Source of the DNA: Pseudomonas yamanorum
GTDB taxonomy: Bacteria; Pseudomonadota; Gammaproteobacteria; Pseudomonadales; Pseudomonadaceae
Assembly: GCF_013386765.1 (NCBI RefSeq)
Contig: NZ_JACARE010000006.1
Location: forward strand, 62,001-126,000
Direction of reading: 5' to 3'
Length of the DNA: 64,000 nt
Shown: positions 1 through 9,221 of the stretch, piece by piece
How positions within the stretch are numbered: the stretch's first letter is position 1
How the letters are laid out: the number at the start of each line of letters is the position of its first letter
Notes under the pieces: model-generated
Told to the model about the DNA's origin: nothing
What the model saw: only the letters and a program-made list of their open reading frames with translations
Databases searched by the model: none
Position numbers and translations under genes: made by a program

Positions 1-793
1 TGACACCGTATGCCTCGGGGGCCAGCACCACCTGCGACAGCGCCAGGAACTTGGGCACGTAGTCCTTGGTTTCCTGGGGCAGTGGCAGGTTCCAGTAGTC
101 CGTCGGCAAGCCGAGCTTTTCGTTACGCTCAATGGCCCGGCTGACCGTGCCTTCACCGGCGTTGTAAGCCGCCAGTGCCAGCAACCAGTCGCCGTTGAAC
201 ATGTCATGCAGGCGTGTCAGATAGTCCAGGGCCGCGGTGGTGGAGGCGGTGATGTCACGGCGGCCGTCGTAGGCGCGGGTCTGGCGCAGATTGAAGTAGC
301 GCCCGGTGGCGGGAACAAACTGCCACAGGCCGACCGCATCGCTGCGGGAATAGGCCATTGGGTTGTAGGCGCTTTCAATCACTGGCAGCAGCGCCAGCTC
401 CAGAGGCATGTTGCGTTCTTCAAGGCGTTCGACGATGTAATGAATGTAGAGGCTGCCGCGTTCGCCGGCGTTCTCAAGAAAGGAAGGGTTACTGGCAAAC
501 CACAATCGTTGCTGTTCAATGCGCGGGTTGACGCCTAACCCGTCCTGCAATTGAAAGCCCCGGCGCATGCGTTCCCAGACATCCTGGGGCACTTCCGGGC
601 TTGGCTTCTCTGATAGCCAAAGGGGTTTTTGCTTGATCTTGGCGGTAAGGTTTGGCTTGGGTTGCACGGTGGATTGTGCGGCAAAATTGGTCGATTGGCA
701 GCCCGCCAGAGTAGCGGACACAGCCACCGCCACGGCTTGAGCCAGGCGGGTCAATGCGTCTGAATGGTTGGTTTTACGAATAGATGACGACAT
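1..793 (-). CDS. mltD: Membrane-bound lytic murein transglycosylase D, 3' end outside window
   Basis: Exolytic peptidoglycan transglycosylase of the SLT family, anchored as a lipoprotein. Reading from the ATG at 793 down, the N terminus is a lipoprotein signal ending in LAGC-Q (Cys about residue 31). It is followed by the catalytic region with LPVIESAYNP (catalytic Glu), the GLWQFVPATGR stretch and AAYNAGEG, all typical of the SLT fold. The C-terminal part, where LysM repeats are expected, lies beyond position 1. It is downstream of gloB on the same strand with a 98 bp gap, the order also known from E. coli (mltD-gloB-yafS-rnhA-dnaQ). The name rests on motifs plus synteny. Confidence 0.9.
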   Translation of the reverse strand, partial: MSSSIRKTNHSDALTRLAQAVAVAVSATLAGCQSTNFAAQSTVQPKPNLTAKIKQKPLWLSEKPSPEVPQDVWERMRRGFQLQDGLGVNPRIEQQRLWFASNPSFLENAGERGSLYIHYIVERLEERNMPLELALLPVIESAYNPMAYSRSDAVGLWQFVPATGRYFNLRQTRAYDGRRDITASTTAALDYLTRLHDMFNGDWLLALAAYNAGEGTVSRAIERNEKLGLPTDYWNLPLPQETKDYVPKFLALSQVVLAPEAYGV

Positions 794-891
794 TGGCTGG
801 AAGTAAGTTCCGGGCAAAAATGTCGGGCGATTCTAGAAAGCGCTTGGGTCGCGGTCAACCATTCAGAAATTACGTACTAAATTCCGCGCCC

Positions 892-1659
892 TTAGAACGT
901 ATCTTTCCAAGACCTCAAGCTAGCAAACACCTCGCTCCCGGCCCGGTTATCCCGGCCATTCCGTTCGTCCGCTTTTTCTTTAACGGATGTTTCAGAGGTC
1001 CGTAAAAAAGGGTTAGTGAGTTTTTCCAGCGCCAGGGTCGAGGGCAGCGTGATCTCGCCATTGGCCCGCAGTTGCCGCACGTTCTCCACTCGTTCGGCGA
1101 TATCCGCGTTGTGCGGTTCCACGGCCTGGGCGAATTTCAGGTTGCTTTGTGTGTATTCATGGGTGCAGTACACCAGCGTGTTCGCCGGCAATGCTGCCAG
1201 GCGTTCCAGGGAGGTGTGCATTTGTTGTGGAGTGCCTTCGAACAGGCGACCACAACCGGCGGCGAACAGGGTGTCGCCACAAAACAGCACGCCCTGGTGA
1301 TAAAAGGCGATATGGCCGAGGGTGTGACCGGGGACGGCAAACACCTCGAAGTCCCAGCCCAGCACGGTGATGCGGTCGTTATCCTGGAGCGCGACATCCC
1401 GCGCCGGGATCTTTTCATTCGCCGGGCCGTAGACCGTGGCGCCGGAAACACTTTTAAGTTGCTCGACGCCGCCGACATGATCATGGTGATGGTGAGTCAC
1501 CAGGATGTCGCTGAGGGTCCAGTCGGGGTGCTGCTGGAGCCAGGCCAGCACGGGCGCGGCGTCACCGGGGTCGACCACGGCACAGCGCTTGTTCGGCTGA
1601 TCCTGTAACAACCAGATGTAGTTATCGGTGAAGGCGGGCAGGGCACTGATCTGTATCAT
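892..1659 (-). CDS. gloB: Hydroxyacylglutathione hydrolase (glyoxalase II)
   Basis: Hydrolyses S-D-lactoylglutathione to D-lactate and glutathione, the second step of methylglyoxal detoxification in the cytosol. At 255 residues it has the usual family length. It has the metallo-beta-lactamase signature [10 protein letters not shown] for the dinuclear metal site, then [21 protein letters not shown] and CTHEYTQSN. The ATG at 1659 ([14 protein letters not shown]) is chosen over a longer in-frame start at 1770 because the upstream extension has no family counterpart and would run into the divergent gene. It is divergent from the methyltransferase gene with 65 bp between the starts. Confidence 0.95.
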   Translation of the reverse strand: MIQISALPAFTDNYIWLLQDQPNKRCAVVDPGDAAPVLAWLQQHPDWTLSDILVTHHHHDHVGGVEQLKSVSGATVYGPANEKIPARDVALQDNDRITVLGWDFEVFAVPGHTLGHIAFYHQGVLFCGDTLFAAGCGRLFEGTPQQMHTSLERLAALPANTLVYCTHEYTQSNLKFAQAVEPHNADIAERVENVRQLRANGEITLPSTLALEKLTNPFLRTSETSVKEKADERNGRDNRAGSEVFASLRSWKDTF

Positions 1660-1724
1660 TCTTTGATTCGCCAAGCTGAACACATTGGTGCATCTTAGAA
1701 CTTCTTGGCGAGTTGGAGAATGCA

Positions 1725-2483
1725 ATGACTGATAAAGCGTTCGCCCAGGCCGATCCCGAGTGGCTGGCACTGATCGGTGCCGCCCGTGAATGGCTGTCCG
1801 GGCCTATCGGGCAATTTTTGCTGGATGAAGAGCGGCGCATGCTCGAAGACGAGCTGGGTCGGTTCTTTGGTGGTTACCTGGTGCATTACGGCCCGTCGGC
1901 GCAAACCCCGCCGTCGGCGCCCCAGGTGCAACGCAATGTGCGCCTGGGGGCGCCGTTGCCGGGGGTTGAAATCGTCTGCGAGGAACAGGCCTGGCCGTTG
2001 AGCGAGCATGCCGCCGACGTGGTGGTGTTGCAGCATGGCCTGGATTTCTGCCTGTCGCCCCATGGTTTGCTGCGTGAAGCGGCCAGCAGCGTGCGCCCTG
2101 GTGGCCATTTGCTGATCATCGGCATCAACCCCTGGAGCAGTTGGGGCTTGCGCCATGTGTTCGCCCATGACGGGTTGCGCCAGGCGCGCTGCATCTCGCC
2201 GTCGCGGGTGGGCGACTGGTTGAACCTGCTGGGCTTTGCGCTGGAGAAACGCCGCTTCGGGTGCTATCGTCCGCCGCTTGCGTCTGCCAAGTGGCAGGGG
2301 CGATTGGCCGGTTGGGAGCGCAGGGCTGGTGCCTGGCAATTGTCCGGCGGTGGCTTCTACCTGTTGGTGGCGCGCAAGATCGTTGTTGGCCTGCGCCCGG
2401 TGCGCCAGGTACGCCGCGAACCGATGGGCAAGCTGGTGCCGATGCCGATGGCCAAGGTCAATCGCAAGCAGAGCGAGCAGTAA
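1725..2483 (+). CDS. Class I SAM-dependent methyltransferase, YafS-like
   Basis: A 252-residue protein with a methyltransferase-11-like fold: an Asp-containing strand [10 protein letters not shown] and the post-motif [14 protein letters not shown] (approximate, seen as [11 protein letters not shown]). The substrate is unknown. The ATG at 1725 is preferred over 1713 because GGAG sits six bases upstream. Its position between gloB and rnhA matches yafS of enterobacteria, so the family assignment is supported by both sequence and neighbours. No substrate-specific residues could be recognised. Confidence 0.85.
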   Translation: MTDKAFAQADPEWLALIGAAREWLSGPIGQFLLDEERRMLEDELGRFFGGYLVHYGPSAQTPPSAPQVQRNVRLGAPLPGVEIVCEEQAWPLSEHAADVVVLQHGLDFCLSPHGLLREAASSVRPGGHLLIIGINPWSSWGLRHVFAHDGLRQARCISPSRVGDWLNLLGFALEKRRFGCYRPPLASAKWQGRLAGWERRAGAWQLSGGGFYLLVARKIVVGLRPVRQVRREPMGKLVPMPMAKVNRKQSEQ

Positions 2484-2585
2484 ACAACCCTTTTTTGATT
2501 TCAGGTCGAGCTTCTCGACCTCGGGCCTTTGTCGGTCGATTATCGGCAACCCGCTTTGATGGATCCCGCTTTAATGGACAGTGAA

Positions 2586-3038
2586 ATGACCGATACCGTA
2601 GAACTCTTCACCGATGGCGCCTGCAAGGGCAACCCCGGTCCCGGCGGATGGGGCGCGTTGCTGGTATGCAAGGGCGTGGAGAAGGAGCTGTGGGGCGGCG
2701 AAGCCAATACCACCAACAACCGTATGGAACTGATGGGCGCGATCCGCGGCCTTGAAGAGCTCAAGCGCCGTTGCGATGTGTTGCTGGTGACCGACTCCCA
2801 GTACGTGATGAAGGGCATCAACGAGTGGATGGTCAACTGGAAGAAGCGTGGCTGGAAGACCGCCGCCAAGGAGCCTGTGAAAAACGCCGACCTGTGGCAA
2901 TTGCTCGATGAACAATGCAACCGCCACAACATCACCTGGAAATGGGTGCGCGGCCACATCGGCCATCCCGGCAACGAGCGGGCCGATCAGTTGGCCAATC
3001 GTGGCGTGGATGACGTGCGCGGCTACAAGCAGAGCTGA
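2586..3038 (+). CDS. rnhA: Ribonuclease HI
   Basis: Endonuclease that cuts the RNA strand of RNA-DNA hybrids. This 150-residue protein is of normal length and has the RNase H carboxylates in order: Asp10 in [17 protein letters not shown], Glu in [11 protein letters not shown], Asp in LLVTDSQYV and Asp in GNERADQLA. The start at 2586 (MTDTVELF) fits the family. The in-frame codons upstream at 2559 and 2574 give an extension with no counterpart. It lies between the methyltransferase gene and dnaQ; a weak GGACAG precedes the start. Confidence 0.96.
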   Translation: MTDTVELFTDGACKGNPGPGGWGALLVCKGVEKELWGGEANTTNNRMELMGAIRGLEELKRRCDVLLVTDSQYVMKGINEWMVNWKKRGWKTAAKEPVKNADLWQLLDEQCNRHNITWKWVRGHIGHPGNERADQLANRGVDDVRGYKQS

Positions 3039-3102
3039 TGCCGGTTGACGTGTTAAGATCCCGCCCCTTGAAATGTCCCAAACCGTTGAGAGCTGAACCC
3101 TG

Positions 3103-3849
3103 ATGGCCATCCGATCTGTTGTACTCGATACCGAAACCACCGGCATGCCGGTGACCGACGGCCACCGGATCATCGAAATCGGCTGTGTCGAACTGATGGG
3201 CCGTCGCCTCACCGGCCGGCACTTCCACGTTTACCTGCAACCGGATCGGGAAAGTGACGAAGGCGCCATCGGCGTCCACGGCATCACCAACGAATTCCTG
3301 GTGGGCAAGCCGCGGTTCGCCGAAGTGGCCGATGAGTTCTTCGAGTTCATCAACGGCGCACAGCTGATCATCCATAACGCGGCGTTCGACGTTGGCTTCA
3401 TCAACAACGAATTCGCGCTGATGGGTCAGACCGACCGGGCTGACATTACCCAGCACTGCTCGATCCTCGACACCCTGATGATGGCCCGTGAGCGTCACCC
3501 GGGCCAGCGCAACAGCCTCGATGCCTTGTGCAAACGCTATGGCGTCGACAACTCCGGCCGTGAACTCCACGGCGCCTTGCTCGACTCCGAGATTCTCGCC
3601 GATGTCTACCTGACCATGACCGGCGGCCAGACCAGCCTGTCCCTGGCCGGTAACGCCTCGGACGGCAACGGTTCGGCAGAAGGCTCGGGCAATCGCCCTT
3701 CGGAAATCCGTCGCTTGCCAGCGGATCGCCAGCCCACCACGATCATTCGCGCCAGCGAACAGGACATGGCCGAGCACGCGGCGCGCCTGGAGGCGATCGC
3801 CAAATCCGCTGGCGCACCGGCGCTGTGGACCCAATTGACCCAGCAATAA
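3103..3849 (+). CDS. dnaQ: DNA polymerase III subunit epsilon (3'-5' proofreading exonuclease)
   Basis: Proofreading subunit of the replicative polymerase. The 248-residue protein has the DEDDh exonuclease motifs: Exo I VLDTETTGM, Exo II HNAAFDVGF and Exo III HGALLDSEILADVY with the catalytic His. The C-terminal tail, with QPTTIIRASEQDMAEHAARL, is the part that normally contacts the alpha subunit. It sits 64 bp after rnhA on the same strand, an old neighbourhood shared with enterobacteria. It converges with the LysR gene, the two stops being only 3 bp apart. Confidence 0.96.
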   Translation: MAIRSVVLDTETTGMPVTDGHRIIEIGCVELMGRRLTGRHFHVYLQPDRESDEGAIGVHGITNEFLVGKPRFAEVADEFFEFINGAQLIIHNAAFDVGFINNEFALMGQTDRADITQHCSILDTLMMARERHPGQRNSLDALCKRYGVDNSGRELHGALLDSEILADVYLTMTGGQTSLSLAGNASDGNGSAEGSGNRPSEIRRLPADRQPTTIIRASEQDMAEHAARLEAIAKSAGAPALWTQLTQQ

Positions 3850-3852
3850 TCG

Positions 3853-4713
3853 TCACCCCAGCGCCAGCCCCTGGCTGGCCCTGATCAAGTCATACGCCTT
3901 GCGTGCAATCGGGTTCGCCGTGTTCGGGCGGATCCACAGGTAGTACGTCACCTCCGGCATCCTCGGCAGCCCATCGTTCTCCCCCAATACCCGCATGTCC
4001 GGCCCGAGCATTTCCATGCTCCGTGGGGTCACGCCCAACCCTGCGCGCGTCGCCGCCTTGATCCCGATCAGGTTCGACGCCAGGTACGCCTGGCGCCAAG
4101 GGATGTTTGCGCGTTCCAGTGCCTCCAGGGCATAGCGCCGATAAATGCTCGGCTCATCCACCAGAATCAACGGCAACGGCTCGCTCGGCGAATGAATGTA
4201 CTGCGCCGAACAGATCCACCACACCGGCGAAGTACGCAACGCAAAGCCTTCCAGGTTGGCATCGGCGCGGGTGGAAATCACCATGTCGACCTTGCCGCGG
4301 TGCAAGTCATCCATCAGGAACGGGCTGCGGCCCACATCGATTTCCAGGCGCAGGCGCGGCGCCGAGCGGGCGATATGGCTGAGGATCGGCGGCAGGATGG
4401 TGTCGGCGATGTCGTGGGGCGAACCGATGCGCAGCACGCCGCTGAGGCTGCTTTCCCGCAGGGAATTAAGCGCATCGTCGTTCAGTGACAGCATCTGCCG
4501 CGCATGCCGTAACAACTGCAAGCCGGGTTCCGTCAGCTGTTTTTGCCGGCCGCGTTTCTCAAACAGGCTGACCCCCACTTGCTGTTCCAGGCGCTGCATA
4601 TGCTGGGTGACGGAGGATTGGGTGCGGGCCAGGTGGGTGCCGGCTTCGGCAAAGCTGTGGTGGTCGACCACGGCGATAAAGGTGCGGAGCAGTTCAAGAT
4701 CGAGGGTCGACAT
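3853..4713 (-). CDS. LysR-family transcriptional regulator of the adjacent sulfur/amino-acid operon
   Basis: A 286-residue LTTR with an N-terminal winged helix-turn-helix (LELLRTFIAVVDHHSFAEAG, then TQSSVTQHMQRLEQQVG) and a periplasmic-binding-like effector domain from about residue 90. The ATG at 4713 has GGA six bases upstream; the ATG at 4719 has no spacing from it, so 4713 is preferred. It is divergent from the two substrate-binding genes across a 240 bp region with two perfect inverted repeats. By the usual LTTR arrangement it is inferred to control that operon. The effector is unknown. Confidence 0.88.
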   Translation of the reverse strand: MSTLDLELLRTFIAVVDHHSFAEAGTHLARTQSSVTQHMQRLEQQVGVSLFEKRGRQKQLTEPGLQLLRHARQMLSLNDDALNSLRESSLSGVLRIGSPHDIADTILPPILSHIARSAPRLRLEIDVGRSPFLMDDLHRGKVDMVISTRADANLEGFALRTSPVWWICSAQYIHSPSEPLPLILVDEPSIYRRYALEALERANIPWRQAYLASNLIGIKAATRAGLGVTPRSMEMLGPDMRVLGENDGLPRMPEVTYYLWIRPNTANPIARKAYDLIRASQGLALG

Positions 4714-4751
4714 GGCCATTCCAGGGCGTTTTTTATATCAAGGGTGCGAAG

Positions 4752-4772
4752 ATAAACATTACAGATGTTTAT
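4752..4772. promoter_or_regulatory. Inverted repeat, candidate regulator operator near the LysR start
   Basis: ATAAACAT - 5 nt - ATGTTTAT, a perfect 8 bp dyad centred about 49 bp upstream of the LysR ATG. It is AT-rich in a GC-rich genome and lies in the divergent control region. Binding by the adjacent LysR protein is inference only. Confidence 0.4.
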
Positions 4773-4813
4773 GTGTTGTCGCGTCGAGTTTTTACGATGG
4801 CTAATGATTTCGA

Positions 4814-4845
4814 GTATATGGCCAAAAATCAGCGCGTCCATATAC
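4814..4845. promoter_or_regulatory. Inverted repeat, candidate operator in divergent promoter region
   Basis: GTATATGG - 16 nt - CCATATAC, a perfect 8 bp dyad about 110 bp upstream of the first operon gene at 4954. The 16 nt spacing puts equivalent bases 24 bp apart, so two protein dimers or one extended complex could bind on nearly one face. It is a second candidate site for the neighbouring LysR regulator; no experimental support is visible. Confidence 0.4.
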
Positions 4846-4953
4846 GGGAAGTTATAACGATATTAGATATTTGAATTTCCGTTACCCCGGCACTCTCCCT
4901 AGCATGCCCCCACATCAGGTCGGGGTACGCCGATCGCTAATGAGGGGAGTTCC

Positions 4954-5790
4954 ATGGGTTTTGTGCGCGCGGCGGTAAAACGAAGGTTGCCTGTGGTCCT
5001 GGGCGCATTGATTGCCCTGGGCGGCAGCGCGGTGGCTCAGGCCGATGCGACCCTGGACAAGATCCAGCAGCGCCATGTGCTGGTGGTCGGCGTGCTGTTG
5101 TCCGGCGGGCCGTTTGGCGGCATCGACCCCACCACCCAGAAGCCCAAGGGCTTGAACGTCGACCTGGCCAACGAACTGGGCCGCCAGTTGGGCGCCGAAG
5201 TGCAACTGGTGCCGGTATTGCCAGCCAACCGCGTGCAGTTCCTGCAACAGGGCAAGGTCGACCTGCTGATCGCCAACATGGAATGGACCGCCGAGCGCGG
5301 CGAAATCCTTGGCTTCGTACCGACGCCGTTCTACAAGATCGGCGGCACCGCTGCGGTGCTCAAGGACAGCAAGATCACCCGCTGGGCAGACCTCAAGGAC
5401 CAGCCGGTATGCACCTCCCAGGGCAGCAGCTACGTCAAGCCGCTGACCGAACTCGGCGCACAGATCAAAGCCTTCAAAAGCTCCTCCGAATCCCTGCTGG
5501 CCCTGCGCGGCAACAACTGCGTCGCGGCGGTGCATGACTCGACGCTGGTCAACCCGCTGATCAACGACAGCGCCGAATGGAAGGATTACCGCGCCCTCAG
5601 CCCCGAGCTGAATCCGGCGCCGTCGGTGATCTGGACCCGCCGTGGCGAGAGCGACACCCAGGCCAGACTGGACCCGATCATCAAGGAACTGCACCGCAGC
5701 GGCTGGCTGATCGATGCCCAGACCCGCAATCACATCACCCCGGCATCCCCGGCCTTGGTGGAATTGCAGAAACAGCTCAAGGGCGCCTGA
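4954..5790 (+). CDS. Polar amino-acid ABC transporter substrate-binding protein (copy 1)
   Basis: Periplasmic solute-binding protein of the SBP family 3 type, 278 residues. A signal peptide (positive VKRR, hydrophobic core, cleavage around AVAQA-D) precedes DATLDKIQQRHVLVVGV. Conserved SBP-3 pieces are NRVQFLQQGKVDLLIANM, VCTSQGSSYVKPL and SESLLALRGNNCVAAVHD. GAGGGGAG precedes the ATG. It is the first gene of a long operon and lies 2 bp before a paralogue, so the transporter has two receptors. The substrate cannot be read from sequence; operon partners point to a sulfur-containing amino acid. Confidence 0.9.
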   Translation: MGFVRAAVKRRLPVVLGALIALGGSAVAQADATLDKIQQRHVLVVGVLLSGGPFGGIDPTTQKPKGLNVDLANELGRQLGAEVQLVPVLPANRVQFLQQGKVDLLIANMEWTAERGEILGFVPTPFYKIGGTAAVLKDSKITRWADLKDQPVCTSQGSSYVKPLTELGAQIKAFKSSSESLLALRGNNCVAAVHDSTLVNPLINDSAEWKDYRALSPELNPAPSVIWTRRGESDTQARLDPIIKELHRSGWLIDAQTRNHITPASPALVELQKQLKGA

Positions 5791-5792
5791 GC

Positions 5793-6599
5793 ATGAATTT
5801 CAGATCCCTGACCGCCCTCGGCCTGGTTTTGTGTGCCAGCCTGGCCCACGCCGATGCCACCCTCGACAAGATCCAGCAACGCCACGCCATCAGCGTCGGC
5901 GTGATTCTCAGCGGCCCGCCGTTTGGCACCATCGACCCCAAGACCGGCGAACACCTGGGCTACAACGTCGAATTGGCCAAGGGCCTCGGCCAGGCGCTGG
6001 GCGTGGAGACCAAGACCGTCTCGGTACTCGCCCCCAACCGCGTGCAGTTCCTGCAGCAAGGCAAGGTCGATGTGCTGATTGCCAACATGCAGTACACCGA
6101 CGAGCGCGCCGAGATTCTCGACTACGTGCCCACGCCTTATGAAGAAGTCGGCGGTGCGGCGTTGATCCGCAAAGGCGCCGGCATCACCCAGTGGGCCGAC
6201 CTCAAGGACAAGCCGGTGTGTGTGTCCCAGGGCAGCAACTTCATCAAGCCATTGCAGGAAACCTACGGCGCCCAGATCAAGGCGTTCCGCAGCCAGTCCG
6301 AATCCCTGCTGTCGTTGCGTGGCAATGGCTGTGTGGCGGCGGTGCACGTCAGCCCGACCATGCACGCACTGCTGGGCGATGCCGAATGGTCCGGCTACGA
6401 GATCCCGTTGCCGGGGGATTTGATCCCTTCCAAATCGGTGATCTGGATCCGCAAGGGCGAGCACGACACCCAGGCCAGGCTCGACGCCATCGTGCGCGAC
6501 TGGCATCGCAGCGGCTGGCTGATCGCCCTCGGCGAGCGCACCGGCATGCCACCGTCCCAGGCCCTGCGGGATTTGCATGAGCAGTACAGCCATGAGTGA
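5793..6599 (+). CDS. Polar amino-acid ABC transporter substrate-binding protein (copy 2)
   Basis: 268-residue SBP family 3 protein with a signal peptide ending near SLAHA-D. It is clearly a tandem duplicate of the preceding gene: both share DATLDKIQQRH, NRVQFLQQGKVD, the LIANM stretch, VC-SQGS, SESLL-LRG and the LHRSGWLI-type ending. Divergence in between suggests the two receptors may differ in specificity. The ATG at 5793 follows the previous stop by 2 bp; a longer in-frame extension inside the upstream gene is rejected. Its stop overlaps the next start. Confidence 0.9.
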   Translation: MNFRSLTALGLVLCASLAHADATLDKIQQRHAISVGVILSGPPFGTIDPKTGEHLGYNVELAKGLGQALGVETKTVSVLAPNRVQFLQQGKVDVLIANMQYTDERAEILDYVPTPYEEVGGAALIRKGAGITQWADLKDKPVCVSQGSNFIKPLQETYGAQIKAFRSQSESLLSLRGNGCVAAVHVSPTMHALLGDAEWSGYEIPLPGDLIPSKSVIWIRKGEHDTQARLDAIVRDWHRSGWLIALGERTGMPPSQALRDLHEQYSHE

Positions 6600-8013
6600 A
6601 CCGCTATTCGCCACCCTGCAACAGTTGCTCGGCGCCGCCCATGTGCAGCGCAGTGAAGACGCCGCCCAGTACCTCACCGACAAACAAGGCCGCTACACCG
6701 GCCAGGTGATCGCGGTGGTACACCCGGCCAACACCGAAGAAGTCGCCGCCGTGGTGCGTGCCTGTGTGGCTCTGGAAGCGCCCATTGTCGTCCAGGGCGG
6801 CAACACCGGCCTGATGGCAGGCGCTACGCCGGACGCCAGCGGCCGCGCGGTATTGCTGTTGCTCGACCGCATGAACCGGGTGCGCGTGATCGACACCGAC
6901 AACGACACCCTGACCGTCGAAGCCGGCTGCATCCTGCAAAACATCCAGGACGTGGCCCGTGAAGCCGGTCGCCTGTTTCCGCTGAGCCTGGGCGCCGAAG
7001 GCAGTTGCACCATTGGCGGCAACCTCGGCACCAATGCCGGCGGCACCGCCGTGCTGCGGTATGGCAACACCCGCGAGCTGACCCTGGGCCTGGAAGTGGT
7101 GACGGCCGAAGGCGAAATCTGGAATGGACTGCGGGGTTTGCGCAAGGACAACACCGGCTACGACCTGCGGGATTTGTACGTCGGCAGCGAAGGCACCCTC
7201 GGCATTATCACCGCCGCCACCCTGAAGTTGTTCCCGCTGCCCAAGGCCCAGGCCACCGCGTTGCTGGCCTTTGATGAGTTGGCCCAGGCGGTGGCGTTCC
7301 TGTCCCACGCCCGCGCCGGTTTTGGCGCCAATCTCACCGCATTCGAACTGCTCAGCGCCGATTGCCTGGCGTTGTTGCGCGAGCAGTTTCCCGAAGGCCC
7401 GCAACCATTCCTGAAAGCCAGTCAGCCATGGTTCGCCTTGCTGGAACTGTCGGATAACCACGGCGAAACCCACGCCCGCGAAGCCTTCGAAACGGTCCTG
7501 GGTGAAGCCTTCGAGCAGTCACTGCTGGCTGACGCCCTGATCGCCGAAAGCCTGGCGCAGAGCGAAGCGCTGTGGCTGCTGCGCGAAAACATGAGCGAGG
7601 CGCAGAAGCGCGCCGGGCGCAACATGAAGCACGACATCTCGGTGCCCATCTCGCAAATCGTCGCCTTCGTGGCCCATACCGATGCGCTGTTGCAGGTGCA
7701 TTTTCCCGGCGTGCGCAACTTCACGTTCGGGCACCTGGGGGACGGCAACCTGCATTACAACGTGGCCCATCCGCTGGGTTCAACGGTGGATGAACACATG
7801 GCCAACTACGCCGACCTGAGCCTGCTGGTGCACGACAGCGCCCATGCCCACGGCGGCTCCATCAGTGCCGAGCACGGGATTGGCCAGCGCAAGGTCGGCA
7901 TGCTTAGCCGCTACAAAAGCCCGGTGGAGCTGGACCTGATGCGCCGCATCAAACGCGCCCTCGACCCGAAAAACCTGCTCAACCCCGGCAAAGTCCTGGA
8001 GGTGCAGCCATGA
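6592..8013 (+). CDS. FAD-linked D-2-hydroxyacid dehydrogenase (D-2-hydroxyglutarate dehydrogenase-like)
   Basis: 473-residue flavoprotein of the GlcD/D2HGDH group, oxidising a D-2-hydroxyacid to the 2-keto acid. The N-terminal PCMH-type FAD domain shows VVQGGNTGLMAGATP, GAEGSCTIGGNLGTNAGG and DLYVGSEGTLGIIT. The C-terminal cap has the metal/substrate motif HLGDGNLHYN and SAEHGIGQRK. The ATG at 6592 overlaps the upstream stop by 8 bp, so translation is probably coupled. Paired with the aminotransferase directly downstream, it could feed a 2-hydroxyacid into the amino-acid pool through the keto acid. The natural substrate is unknown; a 3-mercaptolactate-type compound is an inference from the operon. 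Confidence 0.85.
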   Translation: MSEPLFATLQQLLGAAHVQRSEDAAQYLTDKQGRYTGQVIAVVHPANTEEVAAVVRACVALEAPIVVQGGNTGLMAGATPDASGRAVLLLLDRMNRVRVIDTDNDTLTVEAGCILQNIQDVAREAGRLFPLSLGAEGSCTIGGNLGTNAGGTAVLRYGNTRELTLGLEVVTAEGEIWNGLRGLRKDNTGYDLRDLYVGSEGTLGIITAATLKLFPLPKAQATALLAFDELAQAVAFLSHARAGFGANLTAFELLSADCLALLREQFPEGPQPFLKASQPWFALLELSDNHGETHAREAFETVLGEAFEQSLLADALIAESLAQSEALWLLRENMSEAQKRAGRNMKHDISVPISQIVAFVAHTDALLQVHFPGVRNFTFGHLGDGNLHYNVAHPLGSTVDEHMANYADLSLLVHDSAHAHGGSISAEHGIGQRKVGMLSRYKSPVELDLMRRIKRALDPKNLLNPGKVLEVQP

Positions 8014-9221
8014 CCGTTCGCTTGTCCAAGCGCGTGCAGCGCGTGTCGCTGTCGGCCAATGCAGCGGCCAAATCCCGCGCCACGGAACTGCGTGACGCCG
8101 GCCGCGACATTCTGGACCTGACCACCGGCGAGCCGGATTTCGATACCCCGGAGCACATCAAGCAAGCGGCCTATGCCGCCATTGCAGCAGGCGCCACCAA
8201 GTACACGCCGACATCTGGCGTAAAGGCTCTGCGGGTTGCCGTGCAGCGAAAACTGGCCGAAGAAAACCACCTGGACTATGCGCTGCCGAACATCGTGATT
8301 GCCAACGGCGCGAAACAGATCATCTTCAACGCTTTTGCCGCCACCCTCGACGACGGTGATCAAGTACTGGTGCCGACGCCGTATTGGCCGTCATTCCCCG
8401 ACAGCGTGCGCTTCAACGGTGGCGAGCCGGTATTTATCGAGTGCGGGCTGGAGCAGGGTTGCAAGCTGCTGCCGGCGCAACTGGAGCAGCACATCAACGA
8501 GCGCACCCGCTGGCTGATCCTCAATGGCCCGGGCAACCCGAGCGGCGCGGTGTATAGCGAGTCTGAACTGCACGCGCTGGCCGAGGTGCTGCGCCTTCAT
8601 CCCCAGGTGCTGGTGCTGCTGGATGAACTCTACGAGCACATCCGCTTCGACGGTCGCCCGGCCCAGAGCCTGCTGAACGTCGCGCCGGATTTGCAGGACC
8701 GTTGCCTGTTGGTGGGCGGCGTGTCCAAGACCTATGCCATGACAGGCTGGCGCATCGGTTTCGGCGCCGGGCCGCAGACCCTGACCAACGCGATGGCGGT
8801 GGTGCAATCCCAATCCACCTCCGGTGCGTCTTCCGTCGGGCAGGCCGCCGCGTTGGCCGCCTTCACCGGCGGGCTGGGCTTTCTGGCCGAGCAGGTAGCG
8901 GCCTATCAACTGCGCCGCGACTTGCTGATGATGGCCCTCGGCACCGTCGACGGCCTGGAAGTGCTTGAGCCTCAAGGCGGGTTCTTTGTGTTTGTGCGCT
9001 GCGCCGGTTTGCTCGGCCGCTATCGCCCGGACGGTCAGCAGTTGAAGGATGACGGCGATGTCGTCGCTTACCTGTTGGAGGAGGGCGTCGCCGGTGTGGC
9101 GGGCAGTGCCTATGGCCTGTCGCCGTGGTTTCGCCTGTCCATCGCCACGGCGACCGACAGCGTGGCCGAGGCGGGGCGCCGTATTGCTGTTGCCTGCGGC
9201 AAGTTGCGGGGCGACGAATGA
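8010..9221 (+). CDS. Class I/II pyridoxal-phosphate aminotransferase
   Basis: 403-residue fold-type I aminotransferase. It has TTGEPDFDTPEHIKQAA near the N terminus, NGAKQIIFNAF, the NGPGNPSGA motif (Asn contacting substrate and PLP), VLLDELYEHI (Asp on the pyridine N), and the Schiff-base lysine in GGVSKTYAMTGWRIGFG. The C-terminal Arg in SPWFRLSIA would bind the substrate carboxylate. The start overlaps the previous stop as ATGA, and its own stop overlaps the permease start. It resembles aspartate/aromatic aminotransferases; in this operon the amino donor or acceptor is likely the imported amino acid. Confidence 0.9.
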   Translation: MTVRLSKRVQRVSLSANAAAKSRATELRDAGRDILDLTTGEPDFDTPEHIKQAAYAAIAAGATKYTPTSGVKALRVAVQRKLAEENHLDYALPNIVIANGAKQIIFNAFAATLDDGDQVLVPTPYWPSFPDSVRFNGGEPVFIECGLEQGCKLLPAQLEQHINERTRWLILNGPGNPSGAVYSESELHALAEVLRLHPQVLVLLDELYEHIRFDGRPAQSLLNVAPDLQDRCLLVGGVSKTYAMTGWRIGFGAGPQTLTNAMAVVQSQSTSGASSVGQAAALAAFTGGLGFLAEQVAAYQLRRDLLMMALGTVDGLEVLEPQGGFFVFVRCAGLLGRYRPDGQQLKDDGDVVAYLLEEGVAGVAGSAYGLSPWFRLSIATATDSVAEAGRRIAVACGKLRGDE

